Source: Achromobacter arsenitoxydans SY8 (lineage in GTDB: Bacteria > Pseudomonadota > Gammaproteobacteria > Burkholderiales > Burkholderiaceae_B). From it: a DNA stretch of 64,000 nucleotides. The position numbers were made by a program, and so were the translations under genes. Position 1 is the stretch's first letter. The number at the start of each line of letters is the position of its first letter. The DNA is taken from assembly GCF_000236785.1 (NCBI RefSeq), contig NZ_AGUF01000042.1, forward strand, positions 62,001 to 126,000, given 5' to 3'. Shown here piece after piece: positions 19,851-31,922 of this stretch. The notes beneath the pieces are model-generated. The model saw nothing but the letters and a program-made list of their open reading frames with translations, had not been told where the DNA came from and made no database searches.

Positions 19851-20372
19851 ATGAACGATACCGCCCTCGAACAGACCCCGAATCGCCTGCGCCGATTCGC
19901 CTGCATGATGTACGAAGCCGTGCTGCTGTTCGGCGTGGTGTTCCTGGCTGGTTATCTGATGGATACGCTGACCCAGAGCAAGAGCGCGCTCGATCTGCGT
20001 CCCGCCCGCCAGGCCTGGCTGTTCATCGCCATTGGCGCGTATTTCGTGCTGTGCTGGCGCCGCCGCGGCCAGACGTTGCCCATGAAGACCTGGAACATCC
20101 GGCTCGTCGACCGCGACGGCAACACGCCCTCGACGGGTCGGCTGGTCCTGCGCTACATCCTGGCCTGGCCTTTGGTGCTGGCGGGCGCGGCCCTGGTCTG
20201 GGCTGGCGCTATCGCCACCGGCTGGCCGTCCATCGACATGTTCATCGTCGCGGCGCCCTTCACGATCTTCATCTGGTCCTGGCTGGATCCGGACGGCCAG
20301 TTCCTGCACGACCGGATCCTCGGCACGCGCCTGCGCAATGCGCCGCAGGCCAAGGGCAGGAAGGCGCGCTGA
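19851..20372 (+). CDS. RDD family membrane protein
   Basis: A 173-residue membrane protein. Residues 14-26 (LRRFACMMYEAVL) take the place of the RDD-family N-terminal motif, with the usual aspartate replaced. Membrane helices lie near 22-40, 58-75 and 100-125, with a hydrophobic stretch near 130-147. GQTLPMKTWNIRLVDRDG and FLHDRILGTRL are typical RDD-family segments. Function is generally unknown; some members transport ions or small solutes. It is a lone gene between the terminator pair and the DUF2167 gene. Confidence 0.85.
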   Translation: MNDTALEQTPNRLRRFACMMYEAVLLFGVVFLAGYLMDTLTQSKSALDLRPARQAWLFIAIGAYFVLCWRRRGQTLPMKTWNIRLVDRDGNTPSTGRLVLRYILAWPLVLAGAALVWAGAIATGWPSIDMFIVAAPFTIFIWSWLDPDGQFLHDRILGTRLRNAPQAKGRKAR

Positions 20373-20517
20373 AGCCGCCCCCTCCCCTGCAACCGGCTCT
20401 CGCCCGGCGACGCGACCCGTTGCAGATAACGCCCTTCTTAATGACTTTGGTTCGGCGTTCAGAAACCTGACAGCAGACCCCGAAGACAATAAGGCCCCAT
20501 TTATTTGAGGCTTTATC

Positions 20518-21417
20518 ATGATGCGCGCTTTTCTTTCCCGCCTGCCGCTGGTCCTTGCCTGCGCACTGCTGTGCCTGCACGCGGGAGCATCCGCCCAAAA
20601 CGCATCCGCCCAGCAAGAGATCGAATCGGCCTCCAGGGCCGCGTTCGCAGCCGCCAAGCATGGTCCCGCGGATGTCCCGCTGGGCGACCAGGCCACCCTG
20701 AAGCTGCCCCAGACCATGTTCTTTGTGCCGCGCGCGCAGGCAGAACGGCTGATGCAGGCCTACGGCAACGGCAGGGATCCATCGCTGCTGGGCGTCGTGA
20801 TGCCCAAGAGCGACGAGGAGGATTGGCTCGTCACGGTGAATTTCGACAAGGCGGGCTACATCAAGGACGACGACGCCCGGAACTGGAATGTCGGCGAATT
20901 GCTGGACAACCTGCGCGAAGGCACCGAAGCCTCCAACGAGGAACGCAAGAAGCGCGGCTTTCCCGAATTGACGGTGGACGGCTGGGTTGAAGCGCCCAAG
21001 TACGACAGCAACACGCAACGCCTGGTGTGGTCGGTTGCCGCCAAGCACAAAGGAGCGGGCGCCGATGAAGACCCGACCGTCAACTACAACACCTATGCCT
21101 TGGGCCGCGACGGCTACATCACGCTGGACCTGATCACGCAGCAGAACCGGGTGCCCGTGGACAAGTCCGCCGTGCTGGCGCTGCTGGACAACCTGCACTA
21201 TGTCGACGGCAAGCGATACGCCGATTTCGACGCGTCCACCGACAAGGTCGCGGAATATGGCCTGGCGGCGCTGGTGGCGGGCGTGGCCGCCAAGAAGCTG
21301 GGGCTGTTCGCGGTGATCGCCGCCTTCCTGGCCAAATTCGCCAAGGTCGGCATCCTGGCCGCCGCGGCGCTGGGCGGCAGCTTGTGGAAGCTTTTGCGCG
21401 GCAAAAAGGCGGAATAA
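20518..21417 (+). CDS. DUF2167 family membrane-associated protein
   Basis: A 299-residue protein with a cleavable-looking signal sequence (residues 1-26, ending HAGASAQN). The body contains GVVMPKSDEEDWLVTVNFD, GYIKDDDARNWN and LVWSVAAKHKG, which fit DUF2167. Near the C-terminus, residues 252-288 hold two hydrophobic stretches (LAALVAGVAAKKLGLFAVIA and VGILAAAALGGSLW), then a basic tail. It is probably periplasmic and anchored to the inner membrane. Function unknown. The ATG-ATG start is preceded by TTTGAGGCTTTATC. Confidence 0.82.
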   Translation: MMRAFLSRLPLVLACALLCLHAGASAQNASAQQEIESASRAAFAAAKHGPADVPLGDQATLKLPQTMFFVPRAQAERLMQAYGNGRDPSLLGVVMPKSDEEDWLVTVNFDKAGYIKDDDARNWNVGELLDNLREGTEASNEERKKRGFPELTVDGWVEAPKYDSNTQRLVWSVAAKHKGAGADEDPTVNYNTYALGRDGYITLDLITQQNRVPVDKSAVLALLDNLHYVDGKRYADFDASTDKVAEYGLAALVAGVAAKKLGLFAVIAAFLAKFAKVGILAAAALGGSLWKLLRGKKAE

Positions 21418-21527
21418 GCGGCCCGATACGTCCCCAAGACGGCGGCCCGCTGACGCGCCGCCGCCGTCACAACTGCGTCATGGATTCGTCATGCGCGCGT
21501 CATCGCCCGATGGTTTCATTCCCAAGC

Positions 21528-22400
21528 ATGACCACAGCCCACAGGGAAGCGACCGTGACCGAAATCCAACCCGCACATTGGCGCGCCCTCTGGATTTCCG
21601 ACATCCACCTGGGCACCGCCGGGTGCAAGGCGGAATTCCTGCTCGATTTCCTGGACCACAACGATTCGGACACCCTGTACCTAGTGGGCGACATCGTGGA
21701 CGGCTGGCAACTGCGCAAGCACTGGCACTGGCCCCGTGCGCACAACGACGTTATCCAGCGCATTCTGCGCAAGGCGCGCAACGGCACCCGGGTCGTGTTC
21801 ATTCCCGGCAACCACGACGAATTCGCCCGTGAATTCGCGGGTTTCGCCTTCGGCGACATCGAAGTCCTGGACGAAGACATCCACGTCACGGCTAAGGGCC
21901 TGCGCCTGCTGGTGCTGCACGGCGACCAATTCGACGGGGTGATCCAGCACAGCCGCTGGCTCGCGCACCTGGGCGACGGCCTCTACCAACTGGCGCTGTG
22001 GATCAACCACCACTTCAATCGGCTGCGGCACCGCCTGGGGATGCATTACTGGTCGCTGTCCCAATACCTGAAACACAAGGTCAAGAACGCCGTGTCATTC
22101 ATCACCGATTTCGAGGAAACGCTGGCGGGCGAAGCCCGGCGCCGGGGCCTGGACGGCGTGGTGTGCGGCCACATCCACAAGGCCGAGCTGCGAGACGTCG
22201 GGGGCATCCTGTACTGCAACGACGGCGATTGGGTGGAGAGCCTGACCGCCCTGGCCGAGACCCACGACGGCCAGCTCCAGCTGCTGGACTGGGCCGTGCT
22301 GCAGGCGGAACGGCAGCGCGATCCCGCCAGCCGCCCTCCCCGATCCCTGACCCTGCCCGCCCTCCCTTCGGCGCTGCGCCGGCAGGGCAAGCACCCGTGA
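21528..22400 (+). CDS. LpxH-like metallophosphoesterase (UDP-2,3-diacylglucosamine diphosphatase family)
   Basis: A 290-residue calcineurin-fold hydrolase with all five metal-binding blocks: SDIHLG, GDIVDGW, GNHDE, LHGDQFDG and CGHIHKAE. The family cleaves the pyrophosphate of UDP-2,3-diacylglucosamine in lipid A synthesis. This longer subtype, with the insert NHHFNRLRHRLGMHYW, is often a second homologue of uncertain substrate. The start is ambiguous. The ATG at 21528 lacks a clear ribosome site; a GTG at 21555 follows AGGGAAG and would remove nine residues. It has no close operon partner upstream. Confidence 0.82.
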   Translation: MTTAHREATVTEIQPAHWRALWISDIHLGTAGCKAEFLLDFLDHNDSDTLYLVGDIVDGWQLRKHWHWPRAHNDVIQRILRKARNGTRVVFIPGNHDEFAREFAGFAFGDIEVLDEDIHVTAKGLRLLVLHGDQFDGVIQHSRWLAHLGDGLYQLALWINHHFNRLRHRLGMHYWSLSQYLKHKVKNAVSFITDFEETLAGEARRRGLDGVVCGHIHKAELRDVGGILYCNDGDWVESLTALAETHDGQLQLLDWAVLQAERQRDPASRPPRSLTLPALPSALRRQGKHP

Positions 22401-22525
22401 TAACCCGTATGCGTCCCCGTTACGCAACGGGGATGTTGCAGTTCACGGCCCTCTAGGTCATGCTTGCAACTGGGTAACGGGCGATCTGACCCGTTCACGC
22501 TGCAACGTGCTCACAACATAGGGCC

Positions 22526-24241
22526 ATGAACGACCAATATCAGGCGCTCTACCAAACATTCCGCTGGCTGGTGCCCACCCAGTTCAACATCGCGGAAGCG
22601 TGCTGCCACCGCTGGGCATCCAGTAGTCCGGATGCGCGGCGCATCGCCATCTACTACGAAGACGAATCCGGCAACCGCGAGGTCTGGACCTTCGCGCGGC
22701 TGGCCGAAGCCGCCAACCAGTTGGCCAATGGCCTGGTGAAAATGGGCGTGGGCCGGGGAGACCGGGTGGGTGTGGTTTTGGGACAACGTCCAGAAACCGT
22801 GGTCGCCCACATGGCCATCTATAGCGTCGGCGGCGTGGTGTTGCCGCTTTCGGCGCAGTTCGGGCCCGAAGCGTTGGAAAGCCGCCTGTGCGACTCCGAA
22901 ACCCGGGTCGCCATTGTCGATCATGCCTCCAGCGCCAACCTGCTGGCCGTCAGCGACAACTGTCCCGCCTTGCAGCAGATCATCGGCATCGGTTTCGCGG
23001 ACGAACGCGTGCTGCCCTGGCGCAGCCTGCTGGCCCGCCAACCCAACGAATTCAAGGCGGTACAGACGCGTTCGGCGGATCCCGCCATCCTGCTCTATTC
23101 CTCCGACGCCTCTGGCGCGCCCAAGGGCGCGCTGCTGCCGCACAGCGTCCTGATCGGCAACCTGCCTGGCTTCGTGGCCTCGCAAGACTGGTTCCCCAAG
23201 CCCGCCGACGTGTTCTGGTCGCCCGCTGACTGGGCTTCCACCGGCGGCATAATGGGCGCGCTGCTGCCCACGCTGTATTTCGGCCACCCCATCGTCGGCA
23301 CGCGTGGACGGTTTTCCGTCGAGCGCGCGTTCGAACTGCTGGAACGCTATCAGGTCACCAATACCTTCCTCGCCCCCTCCGTGGTGAAGATGATGATGAA
23401 GGCGGTGCCCGAGCCCCGCCACCGCTACCAGCTTGCGCTGCGCTCCATCATGAGCTCGGGCGAAAGCGTGGGCGAAACCGTATTCGAATGGTGCCAGTCG
23501 GCGCTGGGCGTGACGCCCAACGAGATGTTCGGCCAGACGGAAATGAACTATGTGGTGGGCAACAGCAACAAGCGCTGGCCCGCCAGGCCCGGCAGCATGG
23601 GCCGTCCCTATCCCGGCCACAACGTGGCCGTGCTGAACGAAGACGGCGTACCCGCCGCCGCAGGCGAAACCGGCGAGATCGCCGTCAACCGGCAGGATGC
23701 CCATGGCTACCCCGACCCGGTAATGTTCCTTGGCTACTGGCGCAATGAGGCCGCCACGCAGGCAAAGTTCAAGGGAGACTGGTGCCTGACGGGCGACCTG
23801 GCCAGCGTGGATGGCGACGGCTACTTTTGGCATGCCGGGCGTGCGGACGACGTATTCAAGTCGGCCGGCCACCGGATCGGCCCCGGAGAGATCGAAAGCT
23901 GCCTGATCGGCCACCCGGCCGTGGCGAACGCGGCAGTGGTGCCCAAGCCGGACACCGAGCGCGGCGCGCTGGTCAAGGCCTATGTGGTGCTCACGCCGGA
24001 ATTCGCGCACCGCGACCGCAACGACATCCTCGAAAACCTGCAGGAACACGTGCGCGAACGCCTGGCGCCCTACGAATACCCGAAGGAAATCGAGTTCGTG
24101 GACGAATTGCCCATGACCACGAACGGCAAGATCCAGCGCGGCGTCCTGCGCCTGCGCGAAGAAGAGCGGGCGCAAGCACCCGCGGCCAATACAGACGTTG
24201 GAGCGCCCCTGGTCGCCCCGGCACAGCAACCGGAGACCTAG
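22526..24241 (+). CDS. AMP-forming acyl-CoA synthetase (acetyl/medium-chain type)
   Basis: A 571-residue ANL-superfamily ligase that activates a carboxylic acid to acyl-AMP and then acyl-CoA. Visible are the nucleotide loop YSSDASGAPKG (Tyr191-Gly201), GQTEMNYVVGNSN, the LTGDLASVDGDGYFWHAGR hinge region and the C-terminal catalytic lysine in TTNGKIQR. The protein resembles medium-chain or xenobiotic acyl-CoA synthetases. The nucleotide loop departs from YTSGTTGxPKG: Gly to Asp194, Thr to Ala195 and Thr to Ser196. Two bases separate its stop from the gamma-carbonic-anhydrase ATG, so the two are co-translated. Substrate unknown. Confidence 0.87.
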   Translation: MNDQYQALYQTFRWLVPTQFNIAEACCHRWASSSPDARRIAIYYEDESGNREVWTFARLAEAANQLANGLVKMGVGRGDRVGVVLGQRPETVVAHMAIYSVGGVVLPLSAQFGPEALESRLCDSETRVAIVDHASSANLLAVSDNCPALQQIIGIGFADERVLPWRSLLARQPNEFKAVQTRSADPAILLYSSDASGAPKGALLPHSVLIGNLPGFVASQDWFPKPADVFWSPADWASTGGIMGALLPTLYFGHPIVGTRGRFSVERAFELLERYQVTNTFLAPSVVKMMMKAVPEPRHRYQLALRSIMSSGESVGETVFEWCQSALGVTPNEMFGQTEMNYVVGNSNKRWPARPGSMGRPYPGHNVAVLNEDGVPAAAGETGEIAVNRQDAHGYPDPVMFLGYWRNEAATQAKFKGDWCLTGDLASVDGDGYFWHAGRADDVFKSAGHRIGPGEIESCLIGHPAVANAAVVPKPDTERGALVKAYVVLTPEFAHRDRNDILENLQEHVRERLAPYEYPKEIEFVDELPMTTNGKIQRGVLRLREEERAQAPAANTDVGAPLVAPAQQPET

Positions 24242-24243
24242 GC

Positions 24244-24765
24244 ATGGCGATTTACCAGCTCAACGACCTTATCCCCCGCATTGATCCGCAGACCTACGTG
24301 GCCGACAGCGCCGACATCATCGGCAACGTCACGCTCGAGGCGGGCGTCAGCATCTGGTCGCATGTCTCGATCCGCGGCGACAACGACGCCATCGTGATCC
24401 GCCAGGGCACCAATATCCAGGAATCCAGCGTCCTGCACGTGGATGCGGGCTGTCCCATGACAATCGGCCCCAACGTGACCGTGGGCCACCAGGCCATGCT
24501 GCACGGCTGCACCATCCATGAAGGCGCCCTGGTGGGCATGCAGGCGATCGTCCTGAACAACGCCGTCATCGGCCGCAACTGCCTGATCGGCGCGGGCGCC
24601 ATCATCCCGGAAGACCGCGTCATTCCGGACAATTCGCTGGTCATCGGCATCGGCAAGGTCGTCCGGGAGCTCTCGGAAGAAGAAATCGCCAACATGCACA
24701 AAAACACCGCCCACTACGTGGCGCGCGGCCAACAGTACAAGACGGCCCTGAAGCGGCTGGCCTGA
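24244..24765 (+). CDS. Gamma-class carbonic anhydrase family protein
   Basis: A 173-residue left-handed beta-helix protein with hexapeptide repeats (NVTLEAGVSIW, MTIGPNVTVGHQ, NAVIGRNCLIGAGAII). The three zinc-ligand histidines fit HVDAG, GHQAMLH. The family (YrdA/PaaY-like) includes active carbonic anhydrases and proteins of unknown reaction, some of them thioesterase-like. The ATG is 2 bases after the acyl-CoA synthetase stop, with GGAG inside that gene's end. The coupling hints at a role in CoA metabolism. Confidence 0.88.
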   Translation: MAIYQLNDLIPRIDPQTYVADSADIIGNVTLEAGVSIWSHVSIRGDNDAIVIRQGTNIQESSVLHVDAGCPMTIGPNVTVGHQAMLHGCTIHEGALVGMQAIVLNNAVIGRNCLIGAGAIIPEDRVIPDNSLVIGIGKVVRELSEEEIANMHKNTAHYVARGQQYKTALKRLA

Positions 24766-24786
24766 CCCTCCCCGGGAACGGCGCAA

Positions 24787-24807
24787 CCCCCTGCTGGCAG
24801 CAGGGGG
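24787..24807. terminator. GC-rich hairpin between the carbonic anhydrase and hslO genes
   Basis: CCCCCTGCTG and CAGCAGGGGG are perfect arms around one central base, forming a stable stem-loop 21 bases after the stop. No T run follows, so termination is uncertain. It ends about 30 bases before the hslO start. Confidence 0.5.
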
Positions 24808-24839
24808 AATACCCCCCTCCGATCGGCTAACATTCCTCC

Positions 24840-25769
24840 ATGACCGATCAGCTCAAAAAATACCTTACCGAAGACCGTAGCGTCCGCGTGCAAGCGGTGC
24901 GCCTGGAGGACACCTGGAAGGCCGTCCAGGCTAATCACGACTACCCGCCGGCCATCACCAACCTGCTGGGCGAACTGGTGGCCGCCTCCACCCTGCTCGC
25001 CGCAAACATCAAGTTCGACGGCTCGCTGGTGCTCCAGATCCAGGGGGACGGCCCCATCGCCCTGCTGGTGGTGGAATGCCGCTCCGATCTCAGCCTGCGC
25101 GCCACCGTCAAAATGCGCGAAGGCCACGACGTGCCCACCGACGGCACCATGCAGAGCCTCCTGAACCCCGGCGGCAACGGGCGTTTCATCGTGGTGCTGG
25201 ATCCGCAGCGCAAACTGCCCGGCCAGCAGGCCTACCAGGGCATCGTGCCGCTTGAGGGCGACACTGTCGCCCAGGCCCTGCAGCACTACATGAAGGCCTC
25301 CGAACAGCTCGATACCCGCCTGTGGCTGGCCGCCGATGCCGGGCACACCGCCGGGATGCTCATCCAGCGCCTGCCCCACCACGGCGGCGCCGACGCGCAG
25401 ATCCTGAGCGAACAGGCCGCCACCGAGACCTGGGACCGTATCACCGCGCTGGCCGGCACCCTCAAGCGCGACGAGATTCTGGAAACCGACATCGACACCC
25501 TGATCCACCGCCTGTTCTGGGAAGAAACGCTGGTGGCGTTCGACCCCCTGCCCGTGAGCTGGCACTGTCCCTGCACCCGCGAGCGCGTGGCGAACATGCT
25601 GCGCTCGCTGGGCGAAGAAGAAGTGAACAGCATCCTGGCGGAACGCGGACAGGTGGACGTGGGCTGCGACTTCTGCGGCAAGCCCTACAAGTTCGACGCC
25701 GTCGACTGCGCGGCCCTGTTCTCGGCGCACCAGCCCGCCTCCGGAGACAAGCCGCCCACGGTGCATTGA
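24840..25769 (+). CDS. hslO: Redox-regulated holdase chaperone Hsp33
   Basis: A 309-residue chaperone activated by oxidation. The C-terminal zinc switch is intact: Cys243 and Cys245 (WHCPC) with Cys276 and Cys279 (CDFCG). These cysteines bind zinc when reduced and form disulfides under oxidative and heat stress. The N-terminal region, with ANHDYPPAITNLLGELVAAS and PTDGTMQSLL, matches Hsp33. Length is normal. The gene stands alone with its own short leader. Confidence 0.95.
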   Translation: MTDQLKKYLTEDRSVRVQAVRLEDTWKAVQANHDYPPAITNLLGELVAASTLLAANIKFDGSLVLQIQGDGPIALLVVECRSDLSLRATVKMREGHDVPTDGTMQSLLNPGGNGRFIVVLDPQRKLPGQQAYQGIVPLEGDTVAQALQHYMKASEQLDTRLWLAADAGHTAGMLIQRLPHHGGADAQILSEQAATETWDRITALAGTLKRDEILETDIDTLIHRLFWEETLVAFDPLPVSWHCPCTRERVANMLRSLGEEEVNSILAERGQVDVGCDFCGKPYKFDAVDCAALFSAHQPASGDKPPTVH

Positions 25770-25838
25770 AGAAGGCGTTGCCGGCAAGCCCGCCGGCACA
25801 CATTCGCCACGCCGGATAGTCCTCATCGACAGGCGGTC

Positions 25839-26621
25839 ATGAGCGCGCCACACTGCGCAGCCATGACCGCCTTTTTCTCTGCACGCCGCTTACGCGCCGC
25901 CGGCCGGCAACGGGGCGCCGCCGCCATCGAATTCGCCGTGGCGGGCGCCATCCTGCTGCTGCTGGGACTGCTGACGGCCGAGGCCGCCCGCTGGCATGGG
26001 GCTCGCCAGATCGCGCACCTGGCGCTGATGGAAGCGGCGCGCGCGGGGGCCACGGGCCATGGAGATCCGGCGCGCATGCGGGCGGCCTTCCTGCAGGCGC
26101 TGCTGCCGCTGCACGCGGATGCGCGGGGCACGGCGGGCGCGCTGGCCCGGCAGGCGCGCGCCATGGGGGAGCTGACCGCGCTGATGGGGTCGCACCCCTG
26201 GCGCATCGAAGTGCTGCAGCCGGACGACCGGTCATTCCGCCTGCACACGCGGGCCGGCCTGAAGGTCGCCGCGGCGCCAGAATTGCGCGCCATCGACAAC
26301 GACTACCAGGACCTGCAGCACGCACGCCGGCCACTCGCGCCGGGCGACCAGAACATATTCCACGCCAACACGCTGAGGCTGCGCCTGACCTATCTGCACA
26401 AGCCGCTGCTGCCCCCGTTGCGCACCCTGCTGGCCCTGCTTGGCCGCGGCGAGGACACCTATGCCGGGCAGGCTCTGGCCCAGGGCCTGCTGCCGATGCG
26501 GGTCGAGCTGGAAACCGAGATGCACACGCATCCGCTGGATTGGGCGCGCAGGACGCCCCATCCGGCGGGCATGGTGTACGGCGAATGCCGCCAACTCCGC
26601 TGCGATCAGGAAACAGGCTGA
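25839..26621 (+). CDS. Solitary TadE-like pseudopilin-family protein
   Basis: A 260-residue protein with a type IV pilin-like N-terminus. The segment RQRGAAAIEFAVAGAILLLL has a Gly cleavage site followed by Ala-Ala-Ala-Ile-Glu, with the +5 glutamate conserved. A single hydrophobic helix and a mostly periplasmic C-terminal domain follow. This is the TadE-like pattern, in which such proteins are cut by a prepilin peptidase. No other tad, pil or secretion gene is nearby. The start may instead be the ATG at 25863. The role of the rest of the protein is unknown. Confidence 0.75.
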   Translation: MSAPHCAAMTAFFSARRLRAAGRQRGAAAIEFAVAGAILLLLGLLTAEAARWHGARQIAHLALMEAARAGATGHGDPARMRAAFLQALLPLHADARGTAGALARQARAMGELTALMGSHPWRIEVLQPDDRSFRLHTRAGLKVAAAPELRAIDNDYQDLQHARRPLAPGDQNIFHANTLRLRLTYLHKPLLPPLRTLLALLGRGEDTYAGQALAQGLLPMRVELETEMHTHPLDWARRTPHPAGMVYGECRQLRCDQETG

Positions 26622-26711
26622 CCCCGCGTCAGGACGACGCGGGCAAGGGCCAATAGGAATCAGGACAGCCCATGACCAGGCAAAAGCGCCTGCGGGGCTG
26701 CCCTTCGGGCA

Positions 26712-27134
26712 TCAATGCCGGGTATTGGCGGGATTGGCGCCGGCGGCGGGTCGCGCCGGGGCAGAAGCCGCGGGCCGGGCAGCCGGCGCGCTGGCGCGCG
26801 TCGGACTCGCGGGCTTGGCCGCGGCGTCGGCAGCCAGGGAGGCGCCGGCGGGAGGTTGCGTGTTCTGGGGCAGGATGTGCACGAACACTTCGCCGTCGCG
26901 CATCATGCCCAGTTCTCCGCGCGCCCGTTCTTCGATGGCGCCGGAACCGCCTTCAAGATCCCGCACTTCGGCTTCAAGCGCGGCGTTGCGCGCGCGCAGG
27001 CCTTCGTTGGTCTCGCGCTGCTCCGCCACCTGGCGTTGCAGATCCCAGACCTTGAACCACCCGCCCTTACCCAGCCACAGCGGGTATTGGATCAGGCCTA
27101 GCAGCACGAACAGCACCAGGAACAACAGGCGCAT
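26712..27134 (-). CDS. ftsB: Cell division protein FtsB with extended C-terminal tail
   Basis: A 140-residue bitopic protein: one N-terminal membrane helix (residues 3-20), then a coiled coil (about 27-65, [20 protein letters not shown]) and [20 protein letters not shown]. This matches FtsB, which links FtsQ and FtsL in the divisome. Typical FtsB is about 90-105 residues; here an alanine/proline-rich tail of about 48 residues follows. It lies 67 bases downstream of eno, its usual partner in proteobacteria. Confidence 0.9.
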   Translation of the reverse strand: MRLLFLVLFVLLGLIQYPLWLGKGGWFKVWDLQRQVAEQRETNEGLRARNAALEAEVRDLEGGSGAIEERARGELGMMRDGEVFVHILPQNTQPPAGASLAADAAAKPASPTRASAPAARPAASAPARPAAGANPANTRH

Positions 27135-27201
27135 ACGCGGGAACCCTCAGCAGTCGTGGCGTGGATGCGGCCCCGGCATCAAGCCCGGGCCGCGCTTCTC
27201 A

Positions 27202-28777
<1,576 letters not shown>

Positions 28778-28892
28778 GGGGTTCCTTCAGAGCAGTTGCG
28801 TTGGTTTCGGTCTGACGCCGGATACGGCGCTGCCGCCAGTGTCGCGCAAGGCGGACGGGCGACGCATATCCGATGCTAATCGGTTGTATCCG

Positions 28893-28921
28893 AAAGAAGC
28901 GCCGCCGTATAGGGCGGCGCT
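28893..28921 (-). terminator. Terminator downstream of pyrG
   Basis: On the minus strand AGCGCCGCC, a 6-base loop and GGCGGCGCT are followed by TCTTTC. This separates pyrG from the DUF1330-eno-ftsB unit. The remaining ~120 bases up to 28778 hold no gene and presumably the eno promoter, which I cannot pick out. Confidence 0.75.
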
Positions 28922-28980
28922 GGAGAAACGGCCCGCGGCCCCGAAGATCCGCTTACGGAACTCGAGACCGCGGACGCCCA

Positions 28981-30678
<1,698 letters not shown>

Positions 30679-30857
30679 TTATAGCCGGGCGGCGCGACTT
30701 ATTTGGGTTTTCCCCTAGCGCCGTTCACGTAACATTTGGCTGCACTCCGCACGACATGGCTGCGAGCCGCGCGGCGCCGTCGTGCTATGTTCGATCCCTA
30801 TTTTTTGGCCGCTGTTTTTTTCCGACAGCCTTTCCCTAGTCCTTCGCGAACCCGCCG

Positions 30858-31841
30858 ATGAGCGCCCTTTCCCGACCTGCCTATTCCCTTGCCTGGCGCC
30901 TAGCCGTCGCCGCCGTCCTGCTGCGCCTGGCTTACACCGCGCTGGTCCAGGCCTACTCGCTGATGAGCCCTTCGCCCTACATGGACCGGATCCGGGAAAG
31001 CTATATGCAGCCGCCTGTGCTGGTGCCGCTGCTGGCCAACGCGGCTTCCACCCTGCTGATCGTCGGCCTCGCCGCCTGGGGCGCCACGCGCCATTGGCTG
31101 GCGCGTCACAATACGTCCACCGTCGACCAGCCGGGCAGGCTGCTGGGCACGTTCCTTGCCTTGCAGGCCCTCTATACGCTGTGCCTGACGAGCGGCATCG
31201 CCATGGCGCAAAGTTCGTTCACAGTCAGCCTGATCAAAAGCGGCTCGCTGCTGGAAACCTGGTTCGGCCTGGGCGTCACCGGGCGGTTCATCGTCATGAA
31301 TCTTCTGATCCGGGCGGTCGCCATCCCCCTGGAAATCATCGGCATCTGCCTGGCGCTGCGCATCGCGGCCTGGACGACGGCTCCCGCCGGGCCGTCCGGC
31401 GCCCCGGCCCTGACGCGGCGGAACCTGGTGTGGATCTGCGGCCTGACCATATTGGCCTGGCAGACGAGCGTTTCGATCACGCTGGGCGGCTATCTGCAAA
31501 TGCAGACGCTGGAAGCGGGCTGGGCGCAGTACGCCATGGGGTACTGGCTGCTGCCCTTAGCCGTGCTGGCGCTGTCCATGTTTGTCTGCCTGAAGGTCCT
31601 GCCCCGCCACCTGGAAACCCCGCGCCTGGGGCGCGCCGTGGCGCTCGGCAGCCTGGCCTTCTGGTTTGCCCAGGCGCTGGGCATCGGGCTGGGCCTGATG
31701 GTGCTGAAAAGCATGACCTGGGACCAGCTTGTCTGGGCCACCCAATCCCAGGCCGCCGCCGGCCTGGCCCTGCTGGCCTACGGGGCGCTACTGGCGCTGG
31801 GCTGCTTCGTCGGCTCGCGCCTGCTCTACCGCGAAGGCTAA
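30858..31841 (+). CDS. Polytopic membrane protein, function unknown
   Basis: A 327-residue protein with seven or eight predicted membrane helices spread over its length, at about 10-33, 55-75, 90-115, 140-165, 182-205, 222-243, 260-283 and 297-320. The loops are short and include HNTSTVDQPGR and TPRLGR. I see no transporter or enzyme motif and cannot name a family. It is divergent from pyrG across a 224-base gap and ends at a strong bidirectional terminator. Confidence 0.75.
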   Translation: MSALSRPAYSLAWRLAVAAVLLRLAYTALVQAYSLMSPSPYMDRIRESYMQPPVLVPLLANAASTLLIVGLAAWGATRHWLARHNTSTVDQPGRLLGTFLALQALYTLCLTSGIAMAQSSFTVSLIKSGSLLETWFGLGVTGRFIVMNLLIRAVAIPLEIIGICLALRIAAWTTAPAGPSGAPALTRRNLVWICGLTILAWQTSVSITLGGYLQMQTLEAGWAQYAMGYWLLPLAVLALSMFVCLKVLPRHLETPRLGRAVALGSLAFWFAQALGIGLGLMVLKSMTWDQLVWATQSQAAAGLALLAYGALLALGCFVGSRLLYREG

Positions 31842-31851
31842 GGTCAGTTTC

Positions 31852-31887
31852 ATGAAAAAGCCGCGGCAATGACCGCGGCTTTTTCAT
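31852..31887. terminator. Bidirectional terminator
   Basis: ATGAAAAAGCCGCGG, a 6-base loop and CCGCGGCTTTTTCAT form a perfect 15-bp stem with A and T runs on opposite sides. It ends both the membrane-protein gene on the plus strand and the long peptidase operon on the minus strand. Confidence 0.95.
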
Positions 31888-31922
31888 TGCGCCGGCGTCT
31901 CACGCCGGCATTGCGAGACGGT

